Origin: Anaerolineales bacterium | Lineage (GTDB): Bacteria; Chloroflexota; Anaerolineae; Anaerolineales; Villigracilaceae | NCBI GenBank assembly: GCA_022865905.1 | Contig: JALHUM010000123.1 | Location: forward strand, 1 to 36,537 | Reading direction: 5' to 3' | Length of the DNA stretch: 36,537 bases | The notes under the pieces: model-generated | Databases searched by the model: none | Told to the model about the DNA's origin: nothing | Seen by the model: only the letters and a program-made list of their open reading frames with translations | Made by a program: the position numbers and the translations under genes | Shown here: positions 9,561-17,871 of the stretch, one piece after another | Position numbering within the stretch: position 1 is the stretch's first letter | Layout: the number at the start of each line of letters is the position of its first letter

Positions 9561-10031
9561 ATGATTGAGTTGAACATTCCCGGACGAGGCAATCTACACT
9601 TGCATCACCTCGTCACTGACGTGAACGGCACACTGGCCGTGGACGGGCAATTGCTGGACGGCCTGGTCAAGAAAATCGCCGCCTTGGGTGACCGCTTGGC
9701 CGTCCACCTGCTGACCGCTGACACGCACGGACGCCAGGCCATCATTGACGGGCAGCTCAACCTGAAAGCTGTTCGTATCCCACCAGGGAACGAGGCAGCC
9801 CAAAAAGCCGACTACGTCCGCCGCCTGGGCGCGGAGACGGTCGTCGCCATCGGGCAGGGCGCCAACGACGCCGGAATGCTCGAGGCGGCCGCCCTGGGCA
9901 TCTGCGTGATGTCCCAGGAGGGCGTCGCTGTCGAGACCCTGCTGGCCGCTGACCTGGTCACGCCGGATATCTTTGCGGCCCTCGAATTGCTGGATAAACC
10001 CCTACGGATCGTCGGGAGTTTACGCAAATGA
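9561..10031 (+). CDS. HAD-superfamily hydrolase, soluble P-type-ATPase-like
   Basis: MIELNIPGRGNLHLHHLVTDVNGTLAVDG...LLTADTHG...VVAIGQGANDAGMLEAAALGICVMSQEG: HAD motifs DVNGT and GxGANDAxML. Overlaps the next gene by ATGA. Confidence 0.85.
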   Translation: MIELNIPGRGNLHLHHLVTDVNGTLAVDGQLLDGLVKKIAALGDRLAVHLLTADTHGRQAIIDGQLNLKAVRIPPGNEAAQKADYVRRLGAETVVAIGQGANDAGMLEAAALGICVMSQEGVAVETLLAADLVTPDIFAALELLDKPLRIVGSLRK

Positions 10032-11245
10032 ACCTGACAGAAGAAAACCCCTTCCCGGAAGAACCCATCCGCCTGCCGCCCGCGCGGCTCAAGCGGAGGC
10101 GGTACCTCGTCTCGCCAGGCGATGACGAACGCGCCGCCCTGCTGGAAAACCTGGCGCGGCGTGCCTTCCCCACGTTCGAATTCTTCCTCTTCTCCCTGTT
10201 GTGCGGGGCTGTCTTGGGCGCGGGATACATCCTGGATTCGCAAAGCCTGCTCCTGCTCGGCGTCTTGATCGCGCCCCTGATGACACCCTGGGTTGGCCTG
10301 ACGCTGGCGAGCGTCACCGGCTCGGGGCGCTTCTTCCTGCAAACGCTCGGAGGGCTGCTCATTGGCGGTATCCTGGTCTTCGGCGGCGGATTGCTGGCCG
10401 GGCTGGCGGCGCGCATCTGGCTGCCGCTGCCGCTCTCTCTAGTGGATATCAATTCTCATCTGTGGTGGCCGAACATGGTCGTTTTGGCACTGGGCGCGGT
10501 GCTGCTGGTCGTTTCTTTCGTCCGCTCGGAGGATAAGCCCTTCCTGCCCAGCGTGATGCTGAGTTACGAGTTGTTTCTGCCGTTGAGCGCCGCCGCCTTC
10601 GGGCTGGGGAGCGGCCTGACGGACGCCTGGCCGAACGGCTTGCTGGTCTTTCTCGTCCACCTGACGCTGGCCACCTTCCTGGGTGTGATCGTCCTGGCCT
10701 TCCTGCGTTTCCGCCCGGCCACGTTCGCTGGTTACATCCTGGCGGTCCTTATTCTCTCGTTGACTTTGATCGTCGTCCTCGGTTTGGCCGGCATCGGGAC
10801 ATTCATCCCGGCTCAGTCGGCGACGCCCACTCCGTCGCAGACTCTCGCGCCTGAACCGACTCACTCGGTGACGCCCGCTCCTCTGCGCACATCAACCGTC
10901 ACCCTCACCCCTTCGCCGACCGGCCCGACCGCTACGCCGACGCTGCAAATCCCCGCCTCCGTCACGCCGACGCGCACCATCACGCCCCAACCGACGCCGG
11001 TCTACGCGCGCATCTACTCTGCCGAGGGCGGTGGCGCCAGTGTTCGTTCTGAACCAGGCACCGGCGTGTTCCTGAAATCGCTCATCAACGATTACCTGAT
11101 CGAGGTCCTGCCAGAGGTCAAGACTTATAACGGGGTCGTCTGGGTGCACATCCGCACGCCGGATGGCACCGAGGGATGGGTGAAGCAAATGGTGCTGGTA
11201 TTTGCCACCCCGGCGCCTTATTGGCCGCCATCCGCTACACCCTAA
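10028..11245 (+). CDS. DUF389-like membrane protein with Thr/Pro-rich linker and C-terminal SH3b-like domain
   Basis: Multiple TM segments with LLLLGVLIAPLMTPWVGLTLA (DUF389 style); TPTPSQTLAPEPT... linker; ARIYSAEGGGASVRSEPGTG...WVHIRTPDGTEGWVKQ SH3b pattern. Confidence 0.75.
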   Translation: MNLTEENPFPEEPIRLPPARLKRRRYLVSPGDDERAALLENLARRAFPTFEFFLFSLLCGAVLGAGYILDSQSLLLLGVLIAPLMTPWVGLTLASVTGSGRFFLQTLGGLLIGGILVFGGGLLAGLAARIWLPLPLSLVDINSHLWWPNMVVLALGAVLLVVSFVRSEDKPFLPSVMLSYELFLPLSAAAFGLGSGLTDAWPNGLLVFLVHLTLATFLGVIVLAFLRFRPATFAGYILAVLILSLTLIVVLGLAGIGTFIPAQSATPTPSQTLAPEPTHSVTPAPLRTSTVTLTPSPTGPTATPTLQIPASVTPTRTITPQPTPVYARIYSAEGGGASVRSEPGTGVFLKSLINDYLIEVLPEVKTYNGVVWVHIRTPDGTEGWVKQMVLVFATPAPYWPPSATP

Positions 11246-11259
11246 AATAGAAAAGGATT

Positions 11260-11294
11260 TAGGTGGGGCGCACCTTGAAGGTGCGCCCCACCTA
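11260..11294. repeat. Near-perfect 35-bp palindrome
   Basis: TAGGTGGGGCGCACCTT-G-AAGGTGCGCCCCACCTA; 17-bp perfect arms, 1-nt centre. Confidence 0.9.
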
Positions 11295-11316
11295 ATGAAA
11301 AACAGGAGTTTTTTGC

Positions 11317-12777
11317 ATGCCCATCCACTTTGGCACTGACGGCTGGCGTGCCGTCATCTCGGATACTTTCACGTTCAACAACCTACGTCTGCTGACCCAG
11401 GCCATCGCCGATGCGGTGGCCTCCGAGTATTGGGACAAGAGCGGCAACGGCAAGAATAAGCCCGACCTGCACAAGATGGTGGTCGGCTTCGACACGCGTT
11501 TCCTCTCGGATCGCTACGCCGGGGAAGTGGCGCGCGTCCTGGCCGCCAACGGGTTCACGGTCTACCTGGCCCAGTCCGACGCGCCGACGCCCGCCATCTC
11601 GTACGCGGTGTGTAATCTCAATGCCATCGCGGGCGTGATGATCACCGCTTCGCACAACGCCCCTCGCTATAACGGCGTGAAGCTCAAGTCGGCTTACGGG
11701 GGATCGGCGCTGCCCGAACAGTGCCGCCGGGTGGAGGTCTACATCAACGATAACGAGGAGCGGGCCAGGGGTCCGAATCTGATGGATTTCGACCAGGCGC
11801 GCCAGGCCGGTTTGATCCAGCGTTTCAACCCGCTGACGGCTTACTTCGACCACGTCCGCAAGTTGATCAACTGTGACATCATCGCCGAGAATCCGCAGCG
11901 CTTCGTGGTGGACTCGATGTACGGCTCCGGGCGCGGCGTCATCAAGACCTTTTTACACGGCACTGGCTGCGAGATAAGCGAGATCCGCGGCGAAATGAAC
12001 CCCGGCTTCGGGGGGATGCACCCCGAACCAATTGCCCGTTACCTCAGCCCGCTGGCTGGCGCGGTCAGCACTGGCATGGGCGATTTTGGCCTGGCCACGG
12101 ACGGCGACGCCGACCGCATCGGTGCGATGGACGGGCGCGGGACCTTCGTTGACCCGCACAAGATCATGGCCCTCTCCCTGCGCTACCTGGTCGAAAAGCG
12201 CGGCTGGAGCGGCGCGGTGGTGCGCACCGTCTCGACCACGCGCATGATTGACCGCCTGTGCAAGCGTTACGGTTTGAAACTCTACGAGACGCCAGTCGGC
12301 TTCAACCACATCGACGATTACATGCTGACCGAGGACGTGCTGATCGGCGGCGAGGAATCGGGCGGCATTTCATTCAAGGGACACATTCCCGAAGGCGATG
12401 GACCGATCATGGGACTGCTGCTGGTCGAGATGATCGCCGCCGCGCATAAGCCGCTGCACAGCCTGGTCGAAGAGCTTCTGGCGGAAGTCGGCCCGGCATT
12501 CTACGAGCGCACCGACTTGCGCCTGAGCCACCCGCTCGCCAAGGCCGAGATGACTGAGTACCTGACCAGGCAAGCCCCGGCCGGGATCGGCGGCCAGAAG
12601 GTGGTCGAGGTTGGCAACATTGACGGGGTCAAATACATCCTGGACGACGATTCCTGGCTGCTCATCCGGCCTTCCGGGACGGAACCAGTCTTGCGCGTCT
12701 ACGCCGAAGGCCGCGACATGAAAATGGTCAAAGCTTTGCTGGGTTACGGTGAAAAAGTCGCCGCGAGCGTGACGTAA
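11317..12777 (+). CDS. Phosphoglucomutase/phosphomannomutase family protein
   Basis: MPIHFGTDGWRAVI...GVMITASHNAPRYNGVK...LATDGDADRIGAMD...GGEESGGISFKGHIPEGDG...IRPSGTEPVLRVYAEG: full set of alpha-D-phosphohexomutase motifs. Confidence 0.93.
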   Translation: MPIHFGTDGWRAVISDTFTFNNLRLLTQAIADAVASEYWDKSGNGKNKPDLHKMVVGFDTRFLSDRYAGEVARVLAANGFTVYLAQSDAPTPAISYAVCNLNAIAGVMITASHNAPRYNGVKLKSAYGGSALPEQCRRVEVYINDNEERARGPNLMDFDQARQAGLIQRFNPLTAYFDHVRKLINCDIIAENPQRFVVDSMYGSGRGVIKTFLHGTGCEISEIRGEMNPGFGGMHPEPIARYLSPLAGAVSTGMGDFGLATDGDADRIGAMDGRGTFVDPHKIMALSLRYLVEKRGWSGAVVRTVSTTRMIDRLCKRYGLKLYETPVGFNHIDDYMLTEDVLIGGEESGGISFKGHIPEGDGPIMGLLLVEMIAAAHKPLHSLVEELLAEVGPAFYERTDLRLSHPLAKAEMTEYLTRQAPAGIGGQKVVEVGNIDGVKYILDDDSWLLIRPSGTEPVLRVYAEGRDMKMVKALLGYGEKVAASVT

Positions 12778-12798
12778 TCAACCACAAATGAAAGGGAT

Positions 12799-12830
12799 AA
12801 ACACAGATTGGGATAAACCAATCTGTGTTT
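12799..12830. repeat. Intergenic palindrome of the AAACACAGATTGG/CCAATCTGTGTTT type
   Basis: 13-bp perfect arms at 12799-12811 and 12818-12830, loop GATAAA. Confidence 0.9.
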
Positions 12831-12847
12831 GTCTGTAGCAATAAATC

Positions 12848-13735
12848 ATGATAGCCAAAATCTCCTATCCCCTCGCCATCCTCGAGGCCTTCTTCGTCAA
12901 CATCATCTGAGCCTCCTCGTTCATCTTCGTCAAGCTGTTGCTTAAAGACCTCGGCCCGCTGACCATCGGCGGGCTGCGCTATTTCATCGGCTTCCTGGTG
13001 CTCCTCCCGTTCATGCTGCGCAAAGGCAGACTCGACGCCCTTCCGCGCCGGATGTGGCTGCGTCTCCTCCTGATTGGATTGAGCGCCTACACGATCGGCA
13101 ACGGCGCCATGTTCTGGTCGTTGAAGTATCTGCCCGCCACCACCGTTTCGTTTATGATGAGTATGATCACGCTGCTCGTACTCTTTGGCAGCATTCTCTG
13201 GCTGAAAGAAATCCCCACCCGTCTCCAGACCGTCGGCATCCTGGTCACGCTGGGTGGGACGGCCCTGTTTTTCTTAGTTGGTCTCAAGCCTGGCGAGCCG
13301 CTTGGGATGGCCATTCTCAGCATCGGGCTGATCAGCTTCACCCTCTTCGGCGTATTGGGACGTGAGGCGGCGCGCGGCCAGAAGGTGGATACCCTTTCCC
13401 TGACGGCCATTCCGCTGGCCCTCGGTGGCGGACTCTTGCTCCTGGTCGCCTTACCGCTCGAAGGCCTGCCGCACGCTTCGCCCGGGACCTGGGGCCTGGT
13501 GCTCTGGCTGGCAGCCGTCAACACCGCCCTGGGTTATATCCTGTATAACCACGCCCTGCAGGTGCTGACTGCCTTCGAGATGAACGTGATGCTCAACCTC
13601 TCCCCTCTCTGGACTGCGCTGATGGCCTGGTTCCTGCTGAGTGAACGGTTGTTACTTTGGCAGTGGATTGGCATGGTCATCGTCGTCGTTGGCGTGGCGT
13701 TGGTGCAGCGCAGGCAAGGCATTAAAAGCATGTAG
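12848..13735 (+). pseudogene. EamA/DMT-family transporter with in-frame TGA (12908-12910) in first TM helix
   Basis: ATG 12848 is in frame with ORF 12938..13735: MIAKISYPLAILEAFFVNII*ASSFIFVKLLLKDLGPLTIGGLRYFIGFLVLLPF... EamA proteins typically have W at the stop position (xxxW[GA]SxF). The ORF track start is an internal TTG. Confidence 0.8.
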
Positions 13736-13759
13736 GGCGGGATTCGTGTCCCGCCCTAC
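13732..13759. repeat. Intergenic palindrome GTAGGGCGGGA/TCCCGCCCTAC overlapping the upstream stop codon
   Basis: 11-bp perfect arms, 6-nt loop TTCGTG; contains the TAG stop of the EamA gene. Confidence 0.9.
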
Positions 13760-13781
13760 CCTCTCTACACTCTTTCCTCTC

Positions 13782-14351
13782 CTAATTTGCGGGCTTGGCC
13801 CGTAAACGCCGCGCCAGAAGAATCACCATCACCAGCACCACCGCCAGGACGATCAATCCTGGAAGGCCGAACTCGTCCGCAAAGCCGGTTTTCGCCAGGG
13901 CGGTAGCTGTGACCATGGCGGTCGCCGTCTTATTGGCAATGGCTGTCTGGGTTGCCAGGAGAGCCATAGGATCCAGCGTCGAGGTCGCGGTCGAGGCGGC
14001 AGTCGCCAGGGCTACCACCGGCGTCGGGCTGAGCGTGGGCTTAGGGGTATTGGTGGCCGTGGCCAGTGGACTAGGGAGCGCGGTCGGCGACCAGACTGCT
14101 ACCTCAGCCGTCTGGGTCATCGCTTGAGCGACCTGCGCATTCTGTGCCTGGATGGTCGCCTCTTGTGCAACGGTGGCAGCCTTCTGCCGGGGCAGGATGA
14201 CCAGCGCATACACGGCCATGAAAGCAATGGTTAGGAATACGATTCCTGCCAGGATGCCTGCCGCAATGATGAAAGTGCGATTATTAGATTCCTCCTTCAA
14301 GGGAGGCGTAGAATCGCCACTCAGATTGAGATCGTCGCTTTGGTCTAACAT
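13782..14351 (-). CDS. Membrane protein with Ala/Thr-rich ectodomain and LAKTG-type C-terminal sorting-like signal
   Basis: N-terminal TM (IIAAGILAGIVFLTIAFMAVYALVI), low-complexity ATATNTPKPTLSPTPV region, C-terminal LAKTGFADEFGLPGLIVLAVVLVMVILLARRLRA. Confidence 0.75.
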   Translation of the reverse strand: MLDQSDDLNLSGDSTPPLKEESNNRTFIIAAGILAGIVFLTIAFMAVYALVILPRQKAATVAQEATIQAQNAQVAQAMTQTAEVAVWSPTALPSPLATATNTPKPTLSPTPVVALATAASTATSTLDPMALLATQTAIANKTATAMVTATALAKTGFADEFGLPGLIVLAVVLVMVILLARRLRAKPAN

Positions 14352-14375
14352 CGCTTCCTCCTCGCTTGAATTATA

Positions 14376-15461
14376 TCACCCCAGCACTTCCAAGTTGGCC
14401 AGTGGAACGGTGATTTGTTCGCCGCCTTCCAGGCGCACCTCGCCAGCCGGCAGGCGCAAGCCATTGGGCATGGCCGTCAGGCCTGGCAACAGCGTCACCA
14501 GCGTGCCCACCCGGCCGGCATCAGGCGCCCGAACCAGCCGCACCTGCTGGCCTGAGGCAAAGGACTCCACGTGGCGCGGCTGCGGCGCTTCTTCAGAAAC
14601 GGGCAGGGGAATGATGATTTCAGGCCGCGCGCCAGTGTAGCAATTGTAAGGTTCTCCATTCGCCGTCACTTCGCGCTTGGAATTGGTGGTCAGGAGCCGG
14701 TAAGCAGCTGCGTTCATCGCCCGGCGGTCGAACCCGTCGAGCACCACCACCGGGTAGCTTATCTGCATGGCGAGCGGCAGCAGCGCCGACGAGATACTAC
14801 CCAGGATCAAGCCGCGCACCGGCAACTCGTTTGCCGCTCGCAAGGCCGCCGCGTCGCTACAGGTGCCGCACAACAGCACCGAGCCGCGCAGGCTGACATC
14901 TATCCGGTCGGCGGTTAACGGATCGCCGGGCGAAGAAAGCAAGGGGAGCATCAGCCCAACGTCCACGCGGCCGTTGCCCCATACACCCTCGATGAGGGCG
15001 CCGTTCATCGTGATCTCTGCGCCCCGTTCCGGGATAAGGCGGGTGACGACCCCGGGCAGCCCGGCGCGCAGCTCGTACGTTCCCTCGCCGACCTCCAGCA
15101 GGATCTGCCCGCTTCCCACTGCCACCACGCGCCCGCTGCGCGGCGAGCGTACGTTCTTTCGGAATAACCCGCCGCGCGCCGCAACGATCTGTCCCTCTTC
15201 GACGCGGTCGCCAGTCCGCACCTGCACCAGTGTGTCGGCGATCTCCTCCGAGACCCCCAGCCCGGCGACCACATCCAGCAAGATGTGTTCCTGCCCAAAA
15301 TTGGCTTCCGCGATCACGTCTACCGGCATGACCTTCTGATCCAGGCGGACCACCACCCGCCCCGGGATGGGCAGAAGCCGCTCGCGGCGGAGGGTGGTGA
15401 GGGGCAACACGTGGGCAACGGGTGCGAGCATGGGGCCTAACCTCCAACCGTCCAAAGCCAT
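14376..15461 (-). CDS. Conserved hypothetical protein, lipoyl/barrel-sandwich-like segment and C-terminal KOW-like segment
   Basis: Intact ORF overlapping the start of the upstream MutL-like gene; VRTGDRVEEGQIVAARGGLFRKNVRSPRSGRVVAVGSG resembles a sandwich-hybrid motif. Confidence 0.7.
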   Translation of the reverse strand: MALDGWRLGPMLAPVAHVLPLTTLRRERLLPIPGRVVVRLDQKVMPVDVIAEANFGQEHILLDVVAGLGVSEEIADTLVQVRTGDRVEEGQIVAARGGLFRKNVRSPRSGRVVAVGSGQILLEVGEGTYELRAGLPGVVTRLIPERGAEITMNGALIEGVWGNGRVDVGLMLPLLSSPGDPLTADRIDVSLRGSVLLCGTCSDAAALRAANELPVRGLILGSISSALLPLAMQISYPVVVLDGFDRRAMNAAAYRLLTTNSKREVTANGEPYNCYTGARPEIIIPLPVSEEAPQPRHVESFASGQQVRLVRAPDAGRVGTLVTLLPGLTAMPNGLRLPAGEVRLEGGEQITVPLANLEVLG

Positions 15462-17188
15462 TTCTTGAGCAGCTCGCGCCGGTGGGCCTGGTCGGCGGGG
15501 AAGCGCAGCGGGCGGCCGCGCCCATCCACGATCACGCCCATCGCCGTCCCGTTGACGGTCATGCTGCCGCCGAGGCCGGGGCCAAAGCCGACATCGGCAT
15601 GGTGGAGAGGCTCAAGGTACAGGCGGGCCGATTGGCCGATGGGCAAGGGCAGGATCTCCAGCGCGCCCGGCTTGACTTCCAGCCGGCTCTCGTTGCCGTT
15701 CTCGTAGACCAGTTGGGCGCGCAGAAGGGGCGTTCCAGGCCGGGAGGATGACAACGGCGAGACGACAGTCGCCAATCCGAGGAAGGCGCCCGATTCGAGC
15801 ACCTGGATTGGAAGGATCGCGTTCAGGTTGGCGGCCGCGCCCAGGGCCGGCAGAAGGTTATTCTGATCCAGGATCAAAGTGGTGACCCCGACCGGCTGGA
15901 TGGCATCCAGCAGGATCAGCAGACTCTGGCCCCGCGTGGGCACGTGGGTGATGGCGCTGCCTCCGGCCAGTATAGGTTCGAAATAGGGGGTCATGCCGGG
16001 CGCCAGCCGCCGGGCGCAGGGGGAGAAGTCTTTGCTCGCCGCGTTCATCGCCAGGTAAAGGGTCTGGCGGGCAAGGGCCTGTTCAAGGGCCAGGTCTTCA
16101 GCCGTTGCCGGGATGGAAGTTGGGTAAAGCGATTTCTGGTAGAGGTAATCTTGCACCACGTCGGCCGGGATGTCGAGCGGCAGCCAGCGGAGGATATCCT
16201 CCAGGCTGGTGTACCCCAGCAAACCGGAAAGCCCTTCGCCCAGGCCAAGCTGCGGATAGACGCCCAACGTCAGCTCGCCGCCGAACGAGGCGGCCACCGT
16301 TGCGTCCGTGGCGCCGATGTCAATGCCCAGGACACCCTTGCGGGGATCGTAGATCTGGCTGAGGAAGCGGATGATGCGCCCCTGAGCATAGGCCGTCGGC
16401 ATGAGGTTGCCGCCCGCCCAGGCCCCCAGTTCCTCCACGCCGCCGATCTGGTTCATGCGGATGTGGGCGTAGAGATCGGCCAGGATGCGTTGAGCAGGCA
16501 ACAGATCCTCGGTTTCGAGCGTAGGGCGTAGGTTCGCGCCGATGCTCAAGGAGGCAGTCAGCGACTTGAATGAAGCCTTGACTTCGGGGACGAGCGCCTG
16601 GTTCCCTGCGAACAAGAGCGCCGGGCGTTTATCTGGAGGCAGCAGGTAACAGGCCAGGCCGATGGTTTCGAGGATGCGTTGCATCGATCGCGTGGCGCCG
16701 CCGTCGGTGCCTCCAGCAACCAGGATGAGGTCTGGGCGCAGGCGCAGGATGTTGTCAATCTGTTCCTCCGGCTTGCGCCGGTCGTTCATGCCGATGGCCT
16801 CGACCACCCGTGTGTAAGTGGTACGCGCCAACCGCTGGGCGCTCTCGAAGGAGACATCTGCTAGGAGGCCGACAACAACCGTTTTGATGGCCGGCCCAGC
16901 CGAGATCGTAGCCGCGAATGTATCCACCCCGCTGCCGCCCTGTGAGGGGATGATCAGGCGCAGGTTGGTATCCAACAGCGTCCGGCCAGTGACCGCCTCC
17001 AGATTCCTGATGGCCTGGTGCACGCCCTCGCCGACGTTCTTGAACGGCGCGATGGCAGTGGACGCTGCCTGACCGGAGGCGATGAAGCGATAATAGCCTT
17101 CGACCACGTCGAAGTGCGTGGCACGCGTTGTGGCGGCGCCAACATCTACAACCAGGAGGGAGTCTGCGTCAACCAGCGAGGTAGGCAT
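15437..17188 (-). CDS. MutL/GlmL family protein (glutamate mutase MutL-like, ASKHA fold)
   Basis: LLVVDVGAATTRATHFDVVEGYYRFIASG...GGSGVD...LILVAGGTDGGATRSM...GVLGIDIGATDATVAASFGGE...ILAGGSAITHVP. Confidence 0.85.
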   Translation of the reverse strand: MPTSLVDADSLLVVDVGAATTRATHFDVVEGYYRFIASGQAASTAIAPFKNVGEGVHQAIRNLEAVTGRTLLDTNLRLIIPSQGGSGVDTFAATISAGPAIKTVVVGLLADVSFESAQRLARTTYTRVVEAIGMNDRRKPEEQIDNILRLRPDLILVAGGTDGGATRSMQRILETIGLACYLLPPDKRPALLFAGNQALVPEVKASFKSLTASLSIGANLRPTLETEDLLPAQRILADLYAHIRMNQIGGVEELGAWAGGNLMPTAYAQGRIIRFLSQIYDPRKGVLGIDIGATDATVAASFGGELTLGVYPQLGLGEGLSGLLGYTSLEDILRWLPLDIPADVVQDYLYQKSLYPTSIPATAEDLALEQALARQTLYLAMNAASKDFSPCARRLAPGMTPYFEPILAGGSAITHVPTRGQSLLILLDAIQPVGVTTLILDQNNLLPALGAAANLNAILPIQVLESGAFLGLATVVSPLSSSRPGTPLLRAQLVYENGNESRLEVKPGALEILPLPIGQSARLYLEPLHHADVGFGPGLGGSMTVNGTAMGVIVDGRGRPLRFPADQAHRRELLKKWLWTVGG

Positions 17189-17194
17189 AACCGT

Positions 17195-17869
17195 CTATAA
17201 AAAAGATGCGATGAAACTCCACAAGAAGCTCAAGCGTTCGACCAGGGCGGTCATGGCGGAGGCGTAGATCCCCGCGAACAGGACGCCAAAAGTGATCGCG
17301 ATGAAAACCTTGCCGATCCCGCCCAGGATATCTACCAGACGATTGCCCTGCGGGCCGCTTGGGGTGGCTTTGGCGCTGAAGTGGAAATAGACCAGCGTGG
17401 TCAGCGTGCCGACCAGGATAATGCTGGCCTCGAAGATGCGTTCGGAAACGCTGCCTCCCGTTTTGAGGTCGAAGAGGTTGATCGAGGCGCGGGTCTGCGG
17501 GAGGAGCGTGCCCAACACCGCGCCGCCCACCGCTACCGCCGCGCCTGCGCCGACCATGAAGGCCATAGCCGGGTTGCCCAGGTGGGCTGTGCGCGGCGAG
17601 AGTTTCATGAGTAGCAACATCCCTAAGAGGAGTGGAACAAGGGATAGGGTGCGCTCCAGCATATCCCCGTAGATCAAGGGCATGAAAAGCTTCGGCCACA
17701 GCACCTGGTGCCAGGCCACCGCAGCCGTGTATCCGGCCGAAACGCCAATGAAGATATAGATTGCCAGTCGGAAGAGTGGGTTATCACCCACCAGGTAGCT
17801 CAACACCAACAGCGTGAAGATGAAACTCACAATAGCCGTGACGAAATCCAGATTTATCCCGTCGGGCAT
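17195..17869 (-). CDS. Polytopic membrane protein, function unknown
   Basis: Intact ORF with about six hydrophobic segments; tight operon spacing. Confidence 0.7.
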   Translation of the reverse strand: MPDGINLDFVTAIVSFIFTLLVLSYLVGDNPLFRLAIYIFIGVSAGYTAAVAWHQVLWPKLFMPLIYGDMLERTLSLVPLLLGMLLLMKLSPRTAHLGNPAMAFMVGAGAAVAVGGAVLGTLLPQTRASINLFDLKTGGSVSERIFEASIILVGTLTTLVYFHFSAKATPSGPQGNRLVDILGGIGKVFIAITFGVLFAGIYASAMTALVERLSFLWSFIASFL

Positions 17870-17871
17870 CG

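Noticed and set aside
9812-10864. Several long antisense ORFs (9812..10342, 9958..10452, 10439..10864)
   Set aside because: Antisense to intact HAD and DUF389 genes in GC-rich DNA; composition typical of spurious frames.
14767-16531. Plus-strand ORFs over the MutL-like region (14767..15339, 15422..15751, 15944..16531)
   Set aside because: Opposite strand of intact conserved genes; no domain signatures.
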